64,000 nucleotides of DNA from Heterohyrax brucei (taxonomy: Eukaryota; Chordata; Mammalia; Hyracoidea; Procaviidae). Shown piece by piece: positions 22,761-34,817 of the stretch. The translations under genes and the position numbers were made by a program. The first letter of the stretch is position 1. Each line of letters opens with the position of its first letter. Under the pieces are notes generated by a model, which saw nothing but the letters and a program-made list of their open reading frames with translations, was not told the DNA's origin and ran no database searches. The stretch lies in assembly GCA_028571685.1 (NCBI GenBank), contig CM053142.1, forward strand, positions 69,713,296 to 69,777,295. The letters run 5' to 3'.

Positions 22761-23740
22761 TGATCAGGAACTGATGGCACTAAAGAAAGAAGTCCAAGAT
22801 GCATGGAAGGCATTGGCAAAAAACAAGGCTCCAGGAAATGATGGAATATCAACTGAGAAGTTTCAACAAATAGATGCAACCCTAGAAGTTCTCACTTACC
22901 TATCCCAAGAAATTTGGAAGACAGCTAACTGGCCAACCAGCTGGAAGAGATCCATATTTATGCCTATTCCCAAGAATAGTAAAACTTTGATGAAGATCAT
23001 TCAAAAGCAACTGCAGTAGTACATTGACAGGGAAGTGCCAGAAATTTGGGATGGATTCAGAAGACATGGAACCAGGGATATCAGTGTCGATATCAGATGG
23101 ATCCTGACTGAAAACGAAGAATACCAGAAAGACATTCACATGTGTTTTATAGACTATGCAAAGGCATTCAACCGTGTAGATCATGACAAATTATGGATAA
23201 TATTGTGGAGAATGGGAATTCCAGAACACTTAATTGCACTCGTGAGGAATGTGTATACGAATCAAGAGGCAGTTATTCAAACAGAACAAGGGGACACTGT
23301 ATGGTTTACTGTCAGGAAAAGTGTGTGTCAGGGTTGTATCGTCTCACTATACTTAGTCAATCTGTATGCTGAGCAAACAATCTGAGAAGCTGGACTAAAT
23401 GAAGAAAAACACAGCATCAGGATTGGAGGAAGATTCATTAACAACTTGCATTATGCAGATGACACAGCTTGCTTGCTGAAAGTGAAAAGGACTTGGAATA
23501 CTTACTGCTGAAGATCAAAGCCCACAGCCTTCAGTGTGAATTACATCTAAACACAAAGAAAGGAAAATTTTTCACAACTGGACCAAAAAGCGACATCATA
23601 ATAAATGGAAAAAAAATTGAAGTTGTCAAGAATATCATTTCACTTGGATCCACAATGAATGCCCATGGGAGCAGAAGTCAAGAAATGAAAAGACTTATTG
23701 CACTAGCAAATCTGCTGCAAAAGATCTCTTAAAATTATTG
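22761..23740 (+). pseudogene. RTE reverse transcriptase domain, broken
   Basis: Contains KKEVQDAWKALAKNKAPGND, then a PTSWKRSIFMPIPK block, DYAKAFNRVDHDKLW (the first catalytic aspartate motif), RKSVCQGCIVSLYLVN, and HYADDTA near 23452 with both active-site aspartates intact, followed by LRTKKGKFFTTG-like thumb sequence. Several frameshifts and stops (for example at 23016 and 23383) separate these blocks. RTE is the partner thought to mobilise RTE-tailed SINEs such as AfroSINE; that is inference here. Confidence 0.85.
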
Positions 23741-24259
23741 AAAGGCAAAGATGTCACCTGCAAGACCAAGATATGCCCGATCCAAGCCTTGGTATTTTTA
23801 ACCACATCACATACGTGCAAAAGCTGGACAATGACTAAAGAAGACAAAAGAATTGACATATTTGAAATGTGGTGCTGGACACAAATATAGAATATACCAT
23901 TGACTGCCAAAGAATGAACAGATCTTTCTTGAGTAACATATAACCAGAGTGTTCCTTAGAAATAAGGAAGATGTACAACCAGATTGTTCCTTAGAAGAAA
24001 GGACTTCTTACATACTTTGGACATGTAATCAGGAGAGATGAGTTCCTGGAGAAGGACATCATGCTTCATAAAGTAAATGGTCAGTGAAAAAGCAGAAGAT
24101 CCTCAAGAGACAGACTGACATAGTGGATGCCAACAATGAGTTCAAGTGTAACAATGATTGTGGGCATGGCGCAAGACCAGGAGAAATTCATTCTGTTATA
24201 CATAGGATTGCTATGAGTTGGAACCAACTGGACAGCACCTAACAACAACATAAAACAAA

Positions 24260-24535
24260 CAATAACACGTGGAGGATACATGCTTCTTAGTTCAGTCAAG
24301 TATCATGAGACCAAATGGCAACATCTGCTCAAAAACAAAGACAAGAAGGTAGGAAGGAACAGGTCAACTTGACAGACATGGAGGAACAATGGTGAAAAGG
24401 GAAAGGAGGAGAGTGGTGACACATTGTGGAGGTTGCAACCAATGTCACAAAACAGTTTGTGAATGCATTTTTTAATAAGAGTCTCCAGTGCTGTAAACTT
24501 TCAATAAAATGCAATGAATTTTTTTTCAAGAAGAA
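24260..24535 (+). mobile_element. L1-A 3' end
   Basis: Resumes the L1-A 3' UTR after the RTE. It ends with TGTAAACTTTCAATAAAATGC and an A/T-rich tail. The end resembles that at 42770-43045. Confidence 0.6.
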
Positions 24536-24954
24536 TAGACAGACTCCATTCCCCCAGTTATAGGTAAGTTAGGGGCTAAGCTGACACAGTAGTCAGAGGC
24601 TTCCTGTGAAACCTTTAACAACAAAGTACCCCCCTCCAAAAAAAAAAGAATTATATACAACATTCTAAGAGCTCTGAACATCAAAGGGAAAGTTGAGAAA
24701 CTGGACTGAATAATAGGATAGGAAAAGTAGATCCAGAAGTACCTGAGACTGGCTAGACTTGACCCAACTGGAATCAGCTCCTGTGGGAACTAGAATACAG
24801 TAGGCAAACATAAAATAAATACAACTTACTGATGGCTCAGAGACAACAGTCAATATCAAATCACAGAGTCAGACCATGATGGCTTCAGAAAGCAGCCAAT
24901 ACAAAGAATCAAGAAATTTTTAAGATAAAGACAATTTTCTGAAAGTACACAAAT

Positions 24955-25082
24955 TCATAGTGACCCTATAGGACAGAATAGAACTGTCCCATAGAGTTTC
25001 CAAGGAGTACCTGGCCAATATGCACTGCCAACCTTTAGGTTAGCAGCTATAGCACTTAAACACTACACCACCAGGATTACCT
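24955..25082 (-). mobile_element. AfroSINE, minus strand, partial
   Basis: Contains CATAGTGACCCTATAGGACAG, GAGTTTCCAAGGAGTACCTG, TTAGGTTAGCAGC and ACCACCAGGATTACC, the core of a reverse-orientation AfroSINE. The tail end (left) is short. Confidence 0.85.
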
Positions 25083-25414
25083 TATCAGAGATGGAACATA
25101 AAAAAATAACATTCAAAACTCTTCCAGACATCAGGAAGGAGATGAGACAAATTGCAGCATAGCAGAACGACAAACTGAACAGGCTGCAAGAGAGCATACA
25201 GTGGCAAGAATTAGAAGTTCAGAAAACTAACAGTAAAATTATAGAGTTAGACAACTCAGTAGAAGATCAAAGCAGCAGAACTGAAGCAATGGACGGCTGG
25301 ATTAGTGTGACTGAAGGTAAAGCACAGGACACCAACATATTTGATGTAAAATCCAAAAAAAGATTTTTAAAAAATCAAGAAACACTAAGAATTATGCAGG
25401 ACTGTGTCAACAGG

Positions 25415-25950
25415 TATAGTCATTTGGTACTGCTCTAACAGGAATACCATGAGAGGACAACTTTACATAGTCCAGCAGCCTACAAGTCCAAATTCAAGGT
25501 GTCCACTCCAGGGGAATTCTCTCTCTGTTGACTCTGGAGGAAAGCCCTTGTATTGCACTAGTCTTTGGTCAGGGAGCATCTTGGCACAGGAACCTCAGGT
25601 CTAAAGGATGCAGTCTATTCCTAGTGCTGCTTTCTTGATGGTATGAGGTTCCTAATTCTCTGCTTGCTTCTCTTTCCTTTTGTTTGTTGTAGGATAAAAG
25701 GATAAAGGGTGTGCAGGTCATACTCCAGGGAAATTCTCTTTGCATTGGAGCAGGGAGGTGATCTTCGGAAGCATTTTACAGTCCCACTCTAATCCTCTTT
25801 AACATAAATCTGACCTATTAACCACAGGGAGAAACTTGGATTTACAGCATCAGAAAATCACAAATGGAGGACAGGAATCCAATACTGGGAATCACCAGAC
25901 CAGCCAAATTACTGTACACATTTTGGAGGAGACACAATTAAATCATGACA
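25415..25950 (-). mobile_element. solo MaLR-like LTR, minus strand
   Basis: Reverse orientation of the 20063/53609 LTR type: TAGTCATTTGGTACTGC, GGAATACCATGAGAGGA, GGGAGCATCTTGGCACAGGA, AGACACAATTAAATCATGACA. Inserted in L1-B ORF1. The left border is eroded so the TSD is unclear. Confidence 0.75.
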
Positions 25951-26274
25951 AGAGAAATAATCTATTAATAGGAGTAATAATCTAGTGATTGGAGCCCCAG
26001 AAAGGAGGGGAGGAGAAATAGTAAAAACTACAGAGAAAACTGTCAAAGATTTGTTGGCAGAAAACTTCCCTGATATCATGAAACATGAGAAGATATCTAC
26101 CCAAGATGCTCATCTACATCCACAAAAGACAGGACCCAAAAGAAAGACATCAAAACATATGATAATCCAACTTTCTAAAACTAAAAATCAGGAGATAATT
26201 TTAAAAGCAGCTAGAGATAAATGAAATATAATTGGAAAAGAAGAGTCACTAGGAATAAGCTTGGGAGGCAGGAC

Positions 26275-26282
26275 CAAGATGG
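26275..26282 (+). promoter_or_regulatory. YY1-like site at L1-4 5' end
   Basis: CAAGATGG, about 13 bp from the 5' end. In human L1 a YY1 site at this position directs accurate initiation; the function here is inferred from that. Confidence 0.5.
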
Positions 26283-26419
26283 TAGACTAGTCACACATCT
26301 CCTCAATTCCCTGTAAGAACTAAGGCCTAGAAAAACTGAATGAAAGACAGGGACACTTTAGGAGCCCTAAGATCAGACAGAAAGTTGTGAGATCAGACTA
26401 GAAAGGAAGGGGAAAACTA

Positions 26420-27485
26420 CCTCTGTCAGAGACTAGATAGCAGTGCAAAGGGTACCACTTCTGCTGACACAGTGGCAGAGAGGCTTACAGGTATGGACAT
26501 CATCTTAGTCAGCCAGAAGTCTCGGACTGGGCTGCTGTGCCTGAGAGCCTGGCTGGGGATGGCTGCCACACTGAGTAGCAACGCCTTGGTGGACAGCATC
26601 TCTCTCAGAAGAGAATCTGTACTTAAGACAGCCACATCTACAGAACACAGCAGCAGCTGGCAGCTAGTGGAGCAAAGCCTTCCCCCCTCTCTTCTCTGAG
26701 CTTCACCATAGATTCTGCTGGCACAGCACAGGAGAGGTAGCACAGGTAGGATGCCATTTTTGTCAGCTGAGCGGCGGGGTCTGCCATGCCTGAAGGCCCT
26801 GCTGGGGCCTTCTGAACAGCAGTGCCTGACTGGAACAGCACCTTTCTCAGCAAAAAAAAAAAAAAAAAAAAAGCTGTTTTTAAGACAACTGAACCTAGAG
26901 AGAATGCAGCAGCGGCTGGCAGCCAAGTGCAGTGGCCTCTTCCTCCCTCCCTTCTCTGAGCTGTGCTACAGCATCTACTGGTGCAGCTCTGGAAAGACTG
27001 AAAGGAAGTTGCCATCTTTGTCAGCCAGGAGGCAGAATCTGCTGCACTTGAGGGCCCCACTGGAGTCTGCTGCCACTCTGAGCAGTAGCTCCCGAATAGA
27101 CAGCATCTATCTTAGCAAAGAAGCACAAAGAAGATATTTTTAAGACAGCCATACCTACAGAACACAGCGGTAGCTGGCAGCCAAGTGTGGCAGCATTCTT
27201 CTACCCTTTCTTCTCTGAGATACACCATAGCATCTGCTGGTATGACTCCAGAAATACTGCAAAAGTAGGCTACCATCTTTGTCAACCTGGAACCAGGGCC
27301 TGCCAAGCCTGAGAGCCCAGCTGGGGCTGTTGCTCTCAGAAGAAAAGCTGTAGCTAGAACAGCCACACCTAAAGAACACAGCAGCAACTAACAGCCAAGT
27401 GCAGCAGTGTCCTGCCTGCCTCCCTTCTCTGAGCTGCGGTACAGCTTCCGCTGGCCATGACACTGGAGAACCTGAACAGCTTTCT
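26420..27485 (+). repeat. tandem monomers in L1-4 5' UTR
   Basis: Same unit as in L1-2. The TTAAGAC marker is found at 26623, 26880 and 27140, and a degenerate copy lies at about 27352, giving periods of about 257, 260 and 212 bp. An A tract of about 20 sits just before the second marker. Confidence 0.85.
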
Positions 27486-28426
27486 GATGGCTCAAAAATA
27501 ACAATAGATACCTAACCATTTAAAAAAGAAGACCACTACAGCTCAAGAAAAGTCCCAAAACAAAGACTCAGAAAACTTCCCAGATGAAGAAGCCTTCCTG
27601 AAATTATCAGAGGTAAACTACAAAAGAATTATATGGAGAGCTCTTCTAGATCTTAGGATGGAGATTAGACAAAGTAAAGCAGAACAAAATGAAAAAATAA
27701 GCTATATGACTTGCTAGAACAACAATGATCTAAAATTCAGCAGGTCAATAATAAAATTACAGAGTTGGGCAATTCAAAGCCAAAGGGGCAGAAGCAAGGA
27801 AGTGGAACACAGAATTAGTGAGACTGAAGATGAGGTAACTGACAACAGCATTTATGAGGAGAAATCAGATAAAAGAATCAAGAAAAATGAAGAATCGTTA
27901 AGAATTATGTGGAACTCTATCAAGAGGAACAATTTATGAGTAACTGAACTTACAGAGCAAGGAGGGAGAGCAGAAAATACAGACAGAATTGTTCAAGAGC
28001 TGCTGACAGAAAATTTCCCTGCCATCATGAAAAAAGAGAAGACAAGATGTTCATCAAGGTCTGCAAAACATAGACACCCAAAGACAGACACCAAGACATA
28101 CTGTAATCAAGCTTAATAAAATGAAATATAAGGAGTGGCTCTTACAGGCAACTGGGCTTAAATCAAAATTGACTTATAAATGAGAGTCCATTAAACTGAG
28201 TTGGGACTATTCAGTCAAAACCATGTTGGCTCAAAGACAATGGGATGACACACATAAAGACTTAAGGAAAAAAACTTTTCCATCAAGAATCATATATCAG
28301 GCAAAATTGTCTCTCAGATACCCTGGGGAAATTACAGCATTCCCAGGAAATAGAAATTTAGAGACTTTGGAAAAAACAAACCAAAATTATAAGAAATACT
28401 GAAGGAAGTTTTTTAGTTAGAAAATA
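27486..28426 (+). pseudogene. L1-4 ORF1, broken
   Basis: Starts ATGGCTCAAAAATAACAATAG near 27486, in the same context as in L1-2. It covers a coiled-coil part and a C-terminal RNA-binding part, the latter with AAACCATGTTGGCTCAAAGA and a final AAATACTGAAGGAAG block. Multiple stops and indels; no long open frame. Confidence 0.7.
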
Positions 28427-28872
28427 GTAACACCAAGATGTATACTCAAGGATATAATGCAGGACACAGCATCCAGGGTCCTACTTAATTAGGGAAGTCA
28501 CAAAGCTCAATCAAAACTAAAATATTAAAATTAAGGAAATAGAGATCTCAACATGTAAACTATGCCAACATTATACTATAAAGAGAGACCTAATACTGTA
28601 TTCACAGACCTTTTAGGTGGAGAGGAAGTTAGGGAGATATAAGGAAGTTAAAGACTGGTTTAAACTTAGAGCATTAGAGGGGAACATGGGGATAGTTGCA
28701 AGGCAAATTAGCAATATTACATAGCAAAACAACAAACACAATACAGTAGTCTCAACAGACACAAAACCAACACTGAAAAGGATAAAAAGCAAACCATAAA
28801 GAAAAACAATGCAGAACAGAATATTAAGTAGAACAAAGAAAATGTCAATAATACAAAAATAAAGGCACCAAA
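28427..28872 (+). other. L1-4 inter-ORF spacer
   Basis: Spacer with the same content as in L1-2 (TTAGGGAAGTCACAAAGC, TTTATATTGTA-like and AACAGAATATTAAG blocks), ending at the ORF2 start. Confidence 0.65.
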
Positions 28873-31800
28873 ATGACAGAAGTAAATACGTATCTATCAA
28901 CAAATACACTAAATGCAAATGGGTTGAAGACTCCAATAAAATGACAGAGAGTAACACATTGGACCAAAAAACATGATCCGCCTATATGCTACTCACAAGA
29001 AACACACTTTAGACTCAAAGATATGAACAAAATGAAAATCAAAGGATGGAAAAATATATACCAAGCTAACAACATGCAAAGAAGAACTAAAATGTCACTA
29101 CTAATTTCAGATAAAACAGATTTTAAAGCAAAATCCACCACTACGGACAAGGATGGTCACTATTACTTAAAGCTACAATACATAAGGAGACTATTTATAC
29201 ATCTAATATCAGAGCATCTAAATGCAACTAACAAATGGTGCCAACACTGAAAACTTATATAAATCACTCCACAATAATAGTAGGAGACTGCAACACTCTA
29301 CTTTCAGTAATGGACAGATTATCCAGAAAAAAAGCTCAATAAAGATACAGAAGATCTTATTATGACAATCAACCAACTCAACTTCATAGACCTATACATA
29401 ACTTTTTACCTAACAACAGACACACCTTCTTTTCCAAAGCACATGGAATATTCCCCAGAATAGACCACATATTAGGCTATAAAGCAGGTCTCAAATTCCA
29501 AACAACTGAATTATTGCAATGCAACATTTCAGACTGCAAAGCCATAAAAGTTGAAACCAATAGCAGAAAAAACATAGGTGGAAATTCAAATTCATGGAAA
29601 CTGAATAACACGTTGCTCACAAATACATAGGTTATACAAGAATCAAGGATGCAATAAAGAAATTCATGGAATCCAGTGAGAAAACACATATTACCAGAAC
29701 CTACAGGATATAGTGAAAGCAGTGCTCAGAGGTTAATTTATCTCTATCAATGCACATATCTGAAATGAAGAAATGGCCCAAATCAAAGAACTAACCCTAC
29801 AACTTAAACAAGTAGAAAGAGAACAACAAAAGAACCCTCAGGCACTGGAATAAAACATATAAAGATTAGAGCAGAATTAAATTAACTGAATAGAAGAACA
29901 GTTGAAAGAATTAACAAAACCAAAAGCCAGTTTTCTGAAAAGATCAACAGAGTTGATAAACCACTGACTAAACTCACAAAACAAAAACAGAAGACCAAAG
30001 AATCCGAACAAGAAATGAGACAGGAGATGCCATAACAGATCCAACGGAAATAAAAATTGTCATAACAGATTTGCAAACCTAGAGGACATGGACAAATTTC
30101 TAGATTCACAGCACCTACTAAAATTATCAAAGAGAAGTACAACAAATTAATAAACACATCACAAGAGATTGACAAAGTAATCAAAAAAACTACCAACTAC
30201 AAAAAATTCTGGCCCAGATGGCTTCACTGGTGAATTCTACCAAACTTTTAGGAGTTAATTTCACTACTACTGAAGCTATTTCACAACAGAGAAAAGGATG
30301 GAACATTCCAAAATTCATTCTATAAAATCAGCATAATCCTGATACCAAAGCTAAGTAAAGACCCCCCCCAAAAAAAAGAAAATTACAGACCAATGTCACT
30401 CATGAATCTAGATGCAAAAATCTTCAACAAAATCCCAGCCAATAGAATTCAACAACATATCAAAAAAGCAATTCATAAGAGGGATCTCTGCACCCCACAT
30501 TGGTGGGTGCCAAGCTGCCACCTGAGGGCACAGCAAATGATTCCAACTCAGCAGGAATGGATGCTCATCGAGGACCAAAATGACATGGGGTAAAGACAAC
30601 CCAGAAGATAGAGACCCACATGAGTTGGTGCCTACATAGACTTGGGACCAGAAGAACCGGATGGTGCCTGGCCACCACCAGTGATAGCCACGATGGAGCT
30701 CATTAAGTTCAGTCTCACTGGCAACACAAGAATAAAAGAGGTGCACCCTGAGATCTCCACTAAAAGACCTCAATTGATGGTCCAGCAGTTTCAGGGTTCC
30801 CATGGAAGAATGGCCCCTGGCCCTGATGCTGCCCTTGCTCATAAATCATAACGAAGGTCCACTCTTCAGAAACGAATGGTTTGGACTTGGCGGTGCAGAG
30901 TGACCATATATTGGACGCACTTTATGGTTCTGTGCATCTATAGGATATCATCCTGCTGACCTCTGACTGGAGGAAGGAGAGGGGGTGGAAAGGAGGGGAA
31001 AAGAGACTGTTGGGAGGATGAGACATGTATGGAGCAGAGAGGAATAGTGTGTTGTCACCGGGCAGGGAGAGCAGTGGGAGCTGCATACAGGTGGGCATGC
31101 AAATTTATACAGGAATGTACATTTTCACTCAATCATAATAAAAATAAAATAAAATAAAGGAAAAAAAAGTAATTCATCATAACCAAGTAGGATTCACACC
31201 AGGGATGCTTGGTTGGGTCAACATCAGAAAAACAATTAATGTAATCAACCACATAAATGACACAAAGGACAAGAAACATTTGATTTCATCAGTGGATGCA
31301 GAAAAGGCATTTGACAAAGTCCAACACCAATTCAATTTAAAAACTCTCAGAAAAACAGGAATAGAAAGGAAATTCTTCAACACAATAAGGGGCATCTATG
31401 CAAAGCCAATCACCAACATCATCCTGAACGGACAGAAACTGAAAGAATTTCCACTTAGGACAGGAACCAGAGAAAGATGCATACTGTCACCACTTGTATT
31501 CAGCATTGTGCTAGAGGTCCTGGCCAGAGCAACCAGATAAGACAAAGAAATAAAGGGCATCCACATCAGTAAAGAAGATTTGCAGATGATATGATCTCAT
31601 ACACAAGAAACTCTAAAGAATCCATAAAGAAACTGCTGGAACTAACAGGAGAGTTCAGCAAAGTATCAGGACATAAGAGAAACACAAATAAATTGGTAAG
31701 ATTCCTTTACACAAACAAAGAGACTGTCAAAGAAGAAATCACCAAATCAATACCTTTCAAATAGTGCCCAAGAAGATAAAATACATAGGAATAAATCTAA

Positions 31801-33264
31801 CCAGAGACATAAGAGATCGATACAGAGAAAATTAAAAGATCCTACTGTAAGAAACCAAAAGAGACTTACTTTAGTGGAAAAACTTCCCTCGCTCATGGAT
31901 AGGTAGACTTAACATTATGAAAATGTGTCTTCTACCCAAAATGATCTACATATACAACACAATGGCAATACAAATTCCAAAGATTTTCTTTATGAGATGG
32001 AGAAACAAATCACCAATTTTGTTTGGAAAGGGAAGAAACCCTGGATAGGTAAAGCACCACTGAAGAAGAACACAGTACGAGGCCTCACAATGCCCAACCT
32101 TAGAACCTATTATACTGCTACGGTAGTCAAAACAGCCTGAAACTGGTACAAAAACAGATATATAGACCAATGGAACAGAAAAGAGAATCCAGAAATATCA
32201 ACATGCTCCTATGAACAGCTGATATTCAACAAAGGCCCAAAGGTCATAAATTGGGTTAAAAACAGTCTCTTTAACAAATGCTGTTGGCAAAATTGGATAT
32301 CCATCTGCAAAAAACTGAAACAAGACCCATATCCCACACGATACACAAAAACTAACTCAAAATGAATCAAAGACCTAAATATCAAACCAAGAACAGTAAA
32401 GTTCGTGCAAGAAGATCGTGCAAGAAAAAAAAAGGTCAACAATGGAAGTTCTAATACACAGGTCTGATGAACAATGTGTGAACAACAGAAGAAAAATTAG
32501 ATAAACGGAAACTACCAAAAATCAAATATTTATGCTCATGCGAAGACTTTATCAAGAGAGTTAAGACTGCCTACAGAATACAGAATAGGAAAAAGTACTT
32601 GTCAACTATGTGTCATATTGATAATCTACAATGTACTGCAAAATATCAACAAGAAAATGACACATAACCCAATTAAACAATGGACAAAGGAGATGGAAAG
32701 ACACTTCACCAAAGAAGACATTCAGGCAACCAAAAGACATGAGAAAATGCTCACAATCATTAGCTGTTAGAGAAGTTCACATCAGAACTACAGCAAGACA
32801 CCCTCTCACCCCAAAGAGGTTGGCAAAAAAAAAAAAAAAAAAACAAATGCTGGAGAGGCTGTAAAGAGATTAGAACTCTCCTACGCTGCTTGTGGGAATG
32901 CATAATGGTACAACCTCTTTGGAAAGCAATTTGGTGCTTTCTTAGAAACCTAGAAATAGAAACGCCTCATGATCTAGCACTCCCAATGCTTGAAAAATAT
33001 TCTACAGAAATAAGGGCTGTCAGATGAACAGATGCATGGATACGAATGTTTATTGCAGCACTCTGCACAAGAACAAAAAGATGGAATCTACCTATGTGCC
33101 CATCAACAGATGAATGGATAAAAAAAATATAGTATAGGTACACAATAGAACACTATGCAATGATAAAGAACGATGATTTTAGAAAGCATCTCATGACCTG
33201 GTATCAACTAAAAGACACTATGCTGAGTGAAATCAGTCAGCTGCAAAAGGACAAAGATTTATGA
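28873..33264 (+). pseudogene. L1-4 ORF2, broken
   Basis: Starts ATGACAGAAGTAAATACG. Endonuclease region includes MKIKGWKNIYQANNMQRR (about 29029-29110). The reverse transcriptase includes [19 protein letters not shown] and [11 protein letters not shown] (about 31211-31330), then a [20 protein letters not shown] block. The active-site region near 31578 encodes FADDM but the sequence before it is deleted. C-terminal blocks [20 protein letters not shown] and the CTGGAGAGGCTG Cys-rich region follow. Interrupted by the L1 tail at 30477-31162 and by many frameshifts. Removing that insert leaves about 3.7 kb, close to a normal ORF2. Confidence 0.8.
30477..31162 (+). mobile_element. 5'-truncated L1 tail (L1-1 family)
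   Basis: About 685 bp of L1-1-type 3' UTR: CACCCCACATTGGTGGGTG, CTCATCGAGGACCAAAATG and a final ACATTTTCACTCAATCATAAT with A-rich tail. Flanks AAAAAAGCAATTCAT (30462-30476) and AAAAAAGTAATTCAT (31163-31177) form a 15-bp TSD with one difference. Confidence 0.85.
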
Positions 33265-34240
33265 TTATGAGACCACTATTATAAGGACTTAAAAAAGGAC
33301 AAGCACAGAAGAAAAGACTCTGATGGCTACAATGGTGGGGAGAAGGGGAGAGAGGTGTTCATAGATTAGTCGATAGAAATTGGGTTAGGTGAAAGGTGTG
33401 ACAGCACTCAGTAGAAGCCAGGTCAGCATAACTGGACTATACCAGAAGCTAAAGGGTTTTCTAAATTCAACCCAAGACTTCAAAGGATAGAGTAGCAGGT
33501 ACAGGGGTCTGGGGACCTAGTTCTTGGGGAGGACATTGAGGTTAATGTGCATAATAGTCTTTTGCTAAGAGAGTCTTCTGCATCTCATGTTGATGAGCAG
33601 CATCTGGGTCTTAAAAGCCAGCAGGCTGCCATCTGAGGAACATCAACTTGTCCCAACCCACCAGGAACAGATGACAACTAAGAACGTCAAACACATGAGG
33701 AAAACTGAGCCCACGAGGCAGACTCTACAATTGGGAGACTACATCAGCATAAGACTAGAAGTACCAGATGGTACCCAGCTTCCACCAAAGATAGCCCTGA
33801 CAGGTAATGCATTGTAGAGTCCCAGATGCGGAACAAGAAAAAGTGCTGTTAAGATCCAGAACTCTCTTAAAATACTTGAACTGATGGTCTGACAGCCTGA
33901 AGCATCACCTCAAAGCATGGCCACTAGACTTGCTGTTAGCCCAGACCTAAAACTAGTAGTGAGGTCAACACTTCAGAAGAAGAATGGAGTGGACTTGGGG
34001 ACATAGTGATCACGTGGTGTGTGTACTTTATGGTTTATACACCTACATGAAGCTGTCCTACTGGTTTCTTTCTAGAGGGTAGAGGAGAGGGTAGAGAGGT
34101 AAGAATAGATATTTATTAAGTGGATAGTGGAAGTAAAGTGAAAAGGAGTGCTCTGTCACAGGGTGAGGAGAGCAGGTAGAGTTGCAGAGAGGCAGTCACA
34201 CAAAATTAATTTGGCTTATATACTTACACTTAGTCATAAT
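33265..34240 (+). other. L1-4 3' UTR
   Basis: Closely parallels the 3' UTR of L1-2: GGTGTGACAGCACTCAGTAG, TCTTTTGCTAAGAGAGTC, the TCTTAAAAGCCAGCAG landmark, and a 3' end CTTACACTTAGTCATAA with A-rich tail. Confidence 0.75.
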
Positions 34241-34261
34241 TTTTAAAAAAAAGAAAAAAGA

Positions 34262-34804
34262 AGAGGAAAAGAAAATAAAGAATAACCTTGGACTACTTAG
34301 CAGAAACCATGCAGGCTTGAAGGGAAAAAATTACCAGCCAAGAGTAACATATCTAGCAAAACTGTCTCAAATATGGTAGCAAAATGAGGAAATTTCCAGA
34401 TAAACAGAATTTTAGGGGTTTCTCAAAAACCAAACCAAAATTATAAGAAATACTGAAAGGAGTCCTTTTATTAAAAATTCAGTAACATCAGATAACAACC
34501 AAAGACTAGAACACAGGGCAGAGCTACTTGATATCAGCCCAGATAGGGAGATCACAAAAATAAATTAAAGAGAAAATACTGAAAATAGAGAAACAGAGAT
34601 GTCAGTACTTAAAGATGACAACATTATAACAAAAAACAGGAACTTAAAATACTCTTAGATCTTTCTTATGGATAGTAGGTCAAGGAGATACAAATAAATA
34701 AAAGATCAGTTTAAATTTAGAAAACTAATAGTAAATATTGAAATAATCAAAAAGAAATTAACAATCATAAACATCAAAATAAAAAACAAAGTGTCAGCAA
34801 ATAC
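34262..34804 (+). mobile_element. L1-B ORF1 C-terminus and inter-ORF spacer
   Basis: Resumes L1-B after L1-4: CAGAAACCATGCAGGCTTGA, TCCAGATAAACAGAAT and AAATACTGAAAGGAG mark the end of ORF1. The rest is an A-rich spacer before ORF2, interrupted at 34818 by a U6/L1 chimera. Confidence 0.65.
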
Positions 34805-34817
34805 AAAAGCAGCAACA

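Larger units (their letters stand above)
21978..24249 (+). mobile_element. RTE/BovB-type LINE with inverted 5' half
   Basis: One RTE insertion bounded by a perfect 10-bp TSD ATAAAACAAA (21968-21977 and 24250-24259). The left part, to about 22760, is inverted and encodes the endonuclease on the minus strand. The right part encodes the reverse transcriptase and 3' end on the plus strand. This is the structure produced by twin priming. The element sits inside the 3' UTR of L1-A. Confidence 0.9.
24540..26260 (+). mobile_element. L1-B 5' region and ORF1 N-terminal part
   Basis: An old L1 whose ORF1 start context (ACAGTCAATATCAAATCACA) is near 24850 and whose coiled-coil part follows the AfroSINE near 25083. 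After an LTR, ORF1 continues about 25955-26240 (SKTKNQEIILKAARDK near its end). It is interrupted at 26261 by L1-4 and resumes near 34262, where the C-terminal part of ORF1 is found. Broken throughout. Confidence 0.65.
26262..34240 (+). mobile_element. L1-4: monomer-promoter L1, inactive, with nested insertion
   Basis: A nearly full-length L1: 5' start GGGAGGCAGGACCAAGATGG, tandem monomers, ORF1, spacer, ORF2, and 3' UTR with A-rich tail. It lies within ORF1 of L1-B. Left and right flanks both contain AAAAGAAGAG, a possible TSD. A 5'-truncated L1-1-type tail (30477-31162) splits ORF2. Same family as L1-2. Confidence 0.85.
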
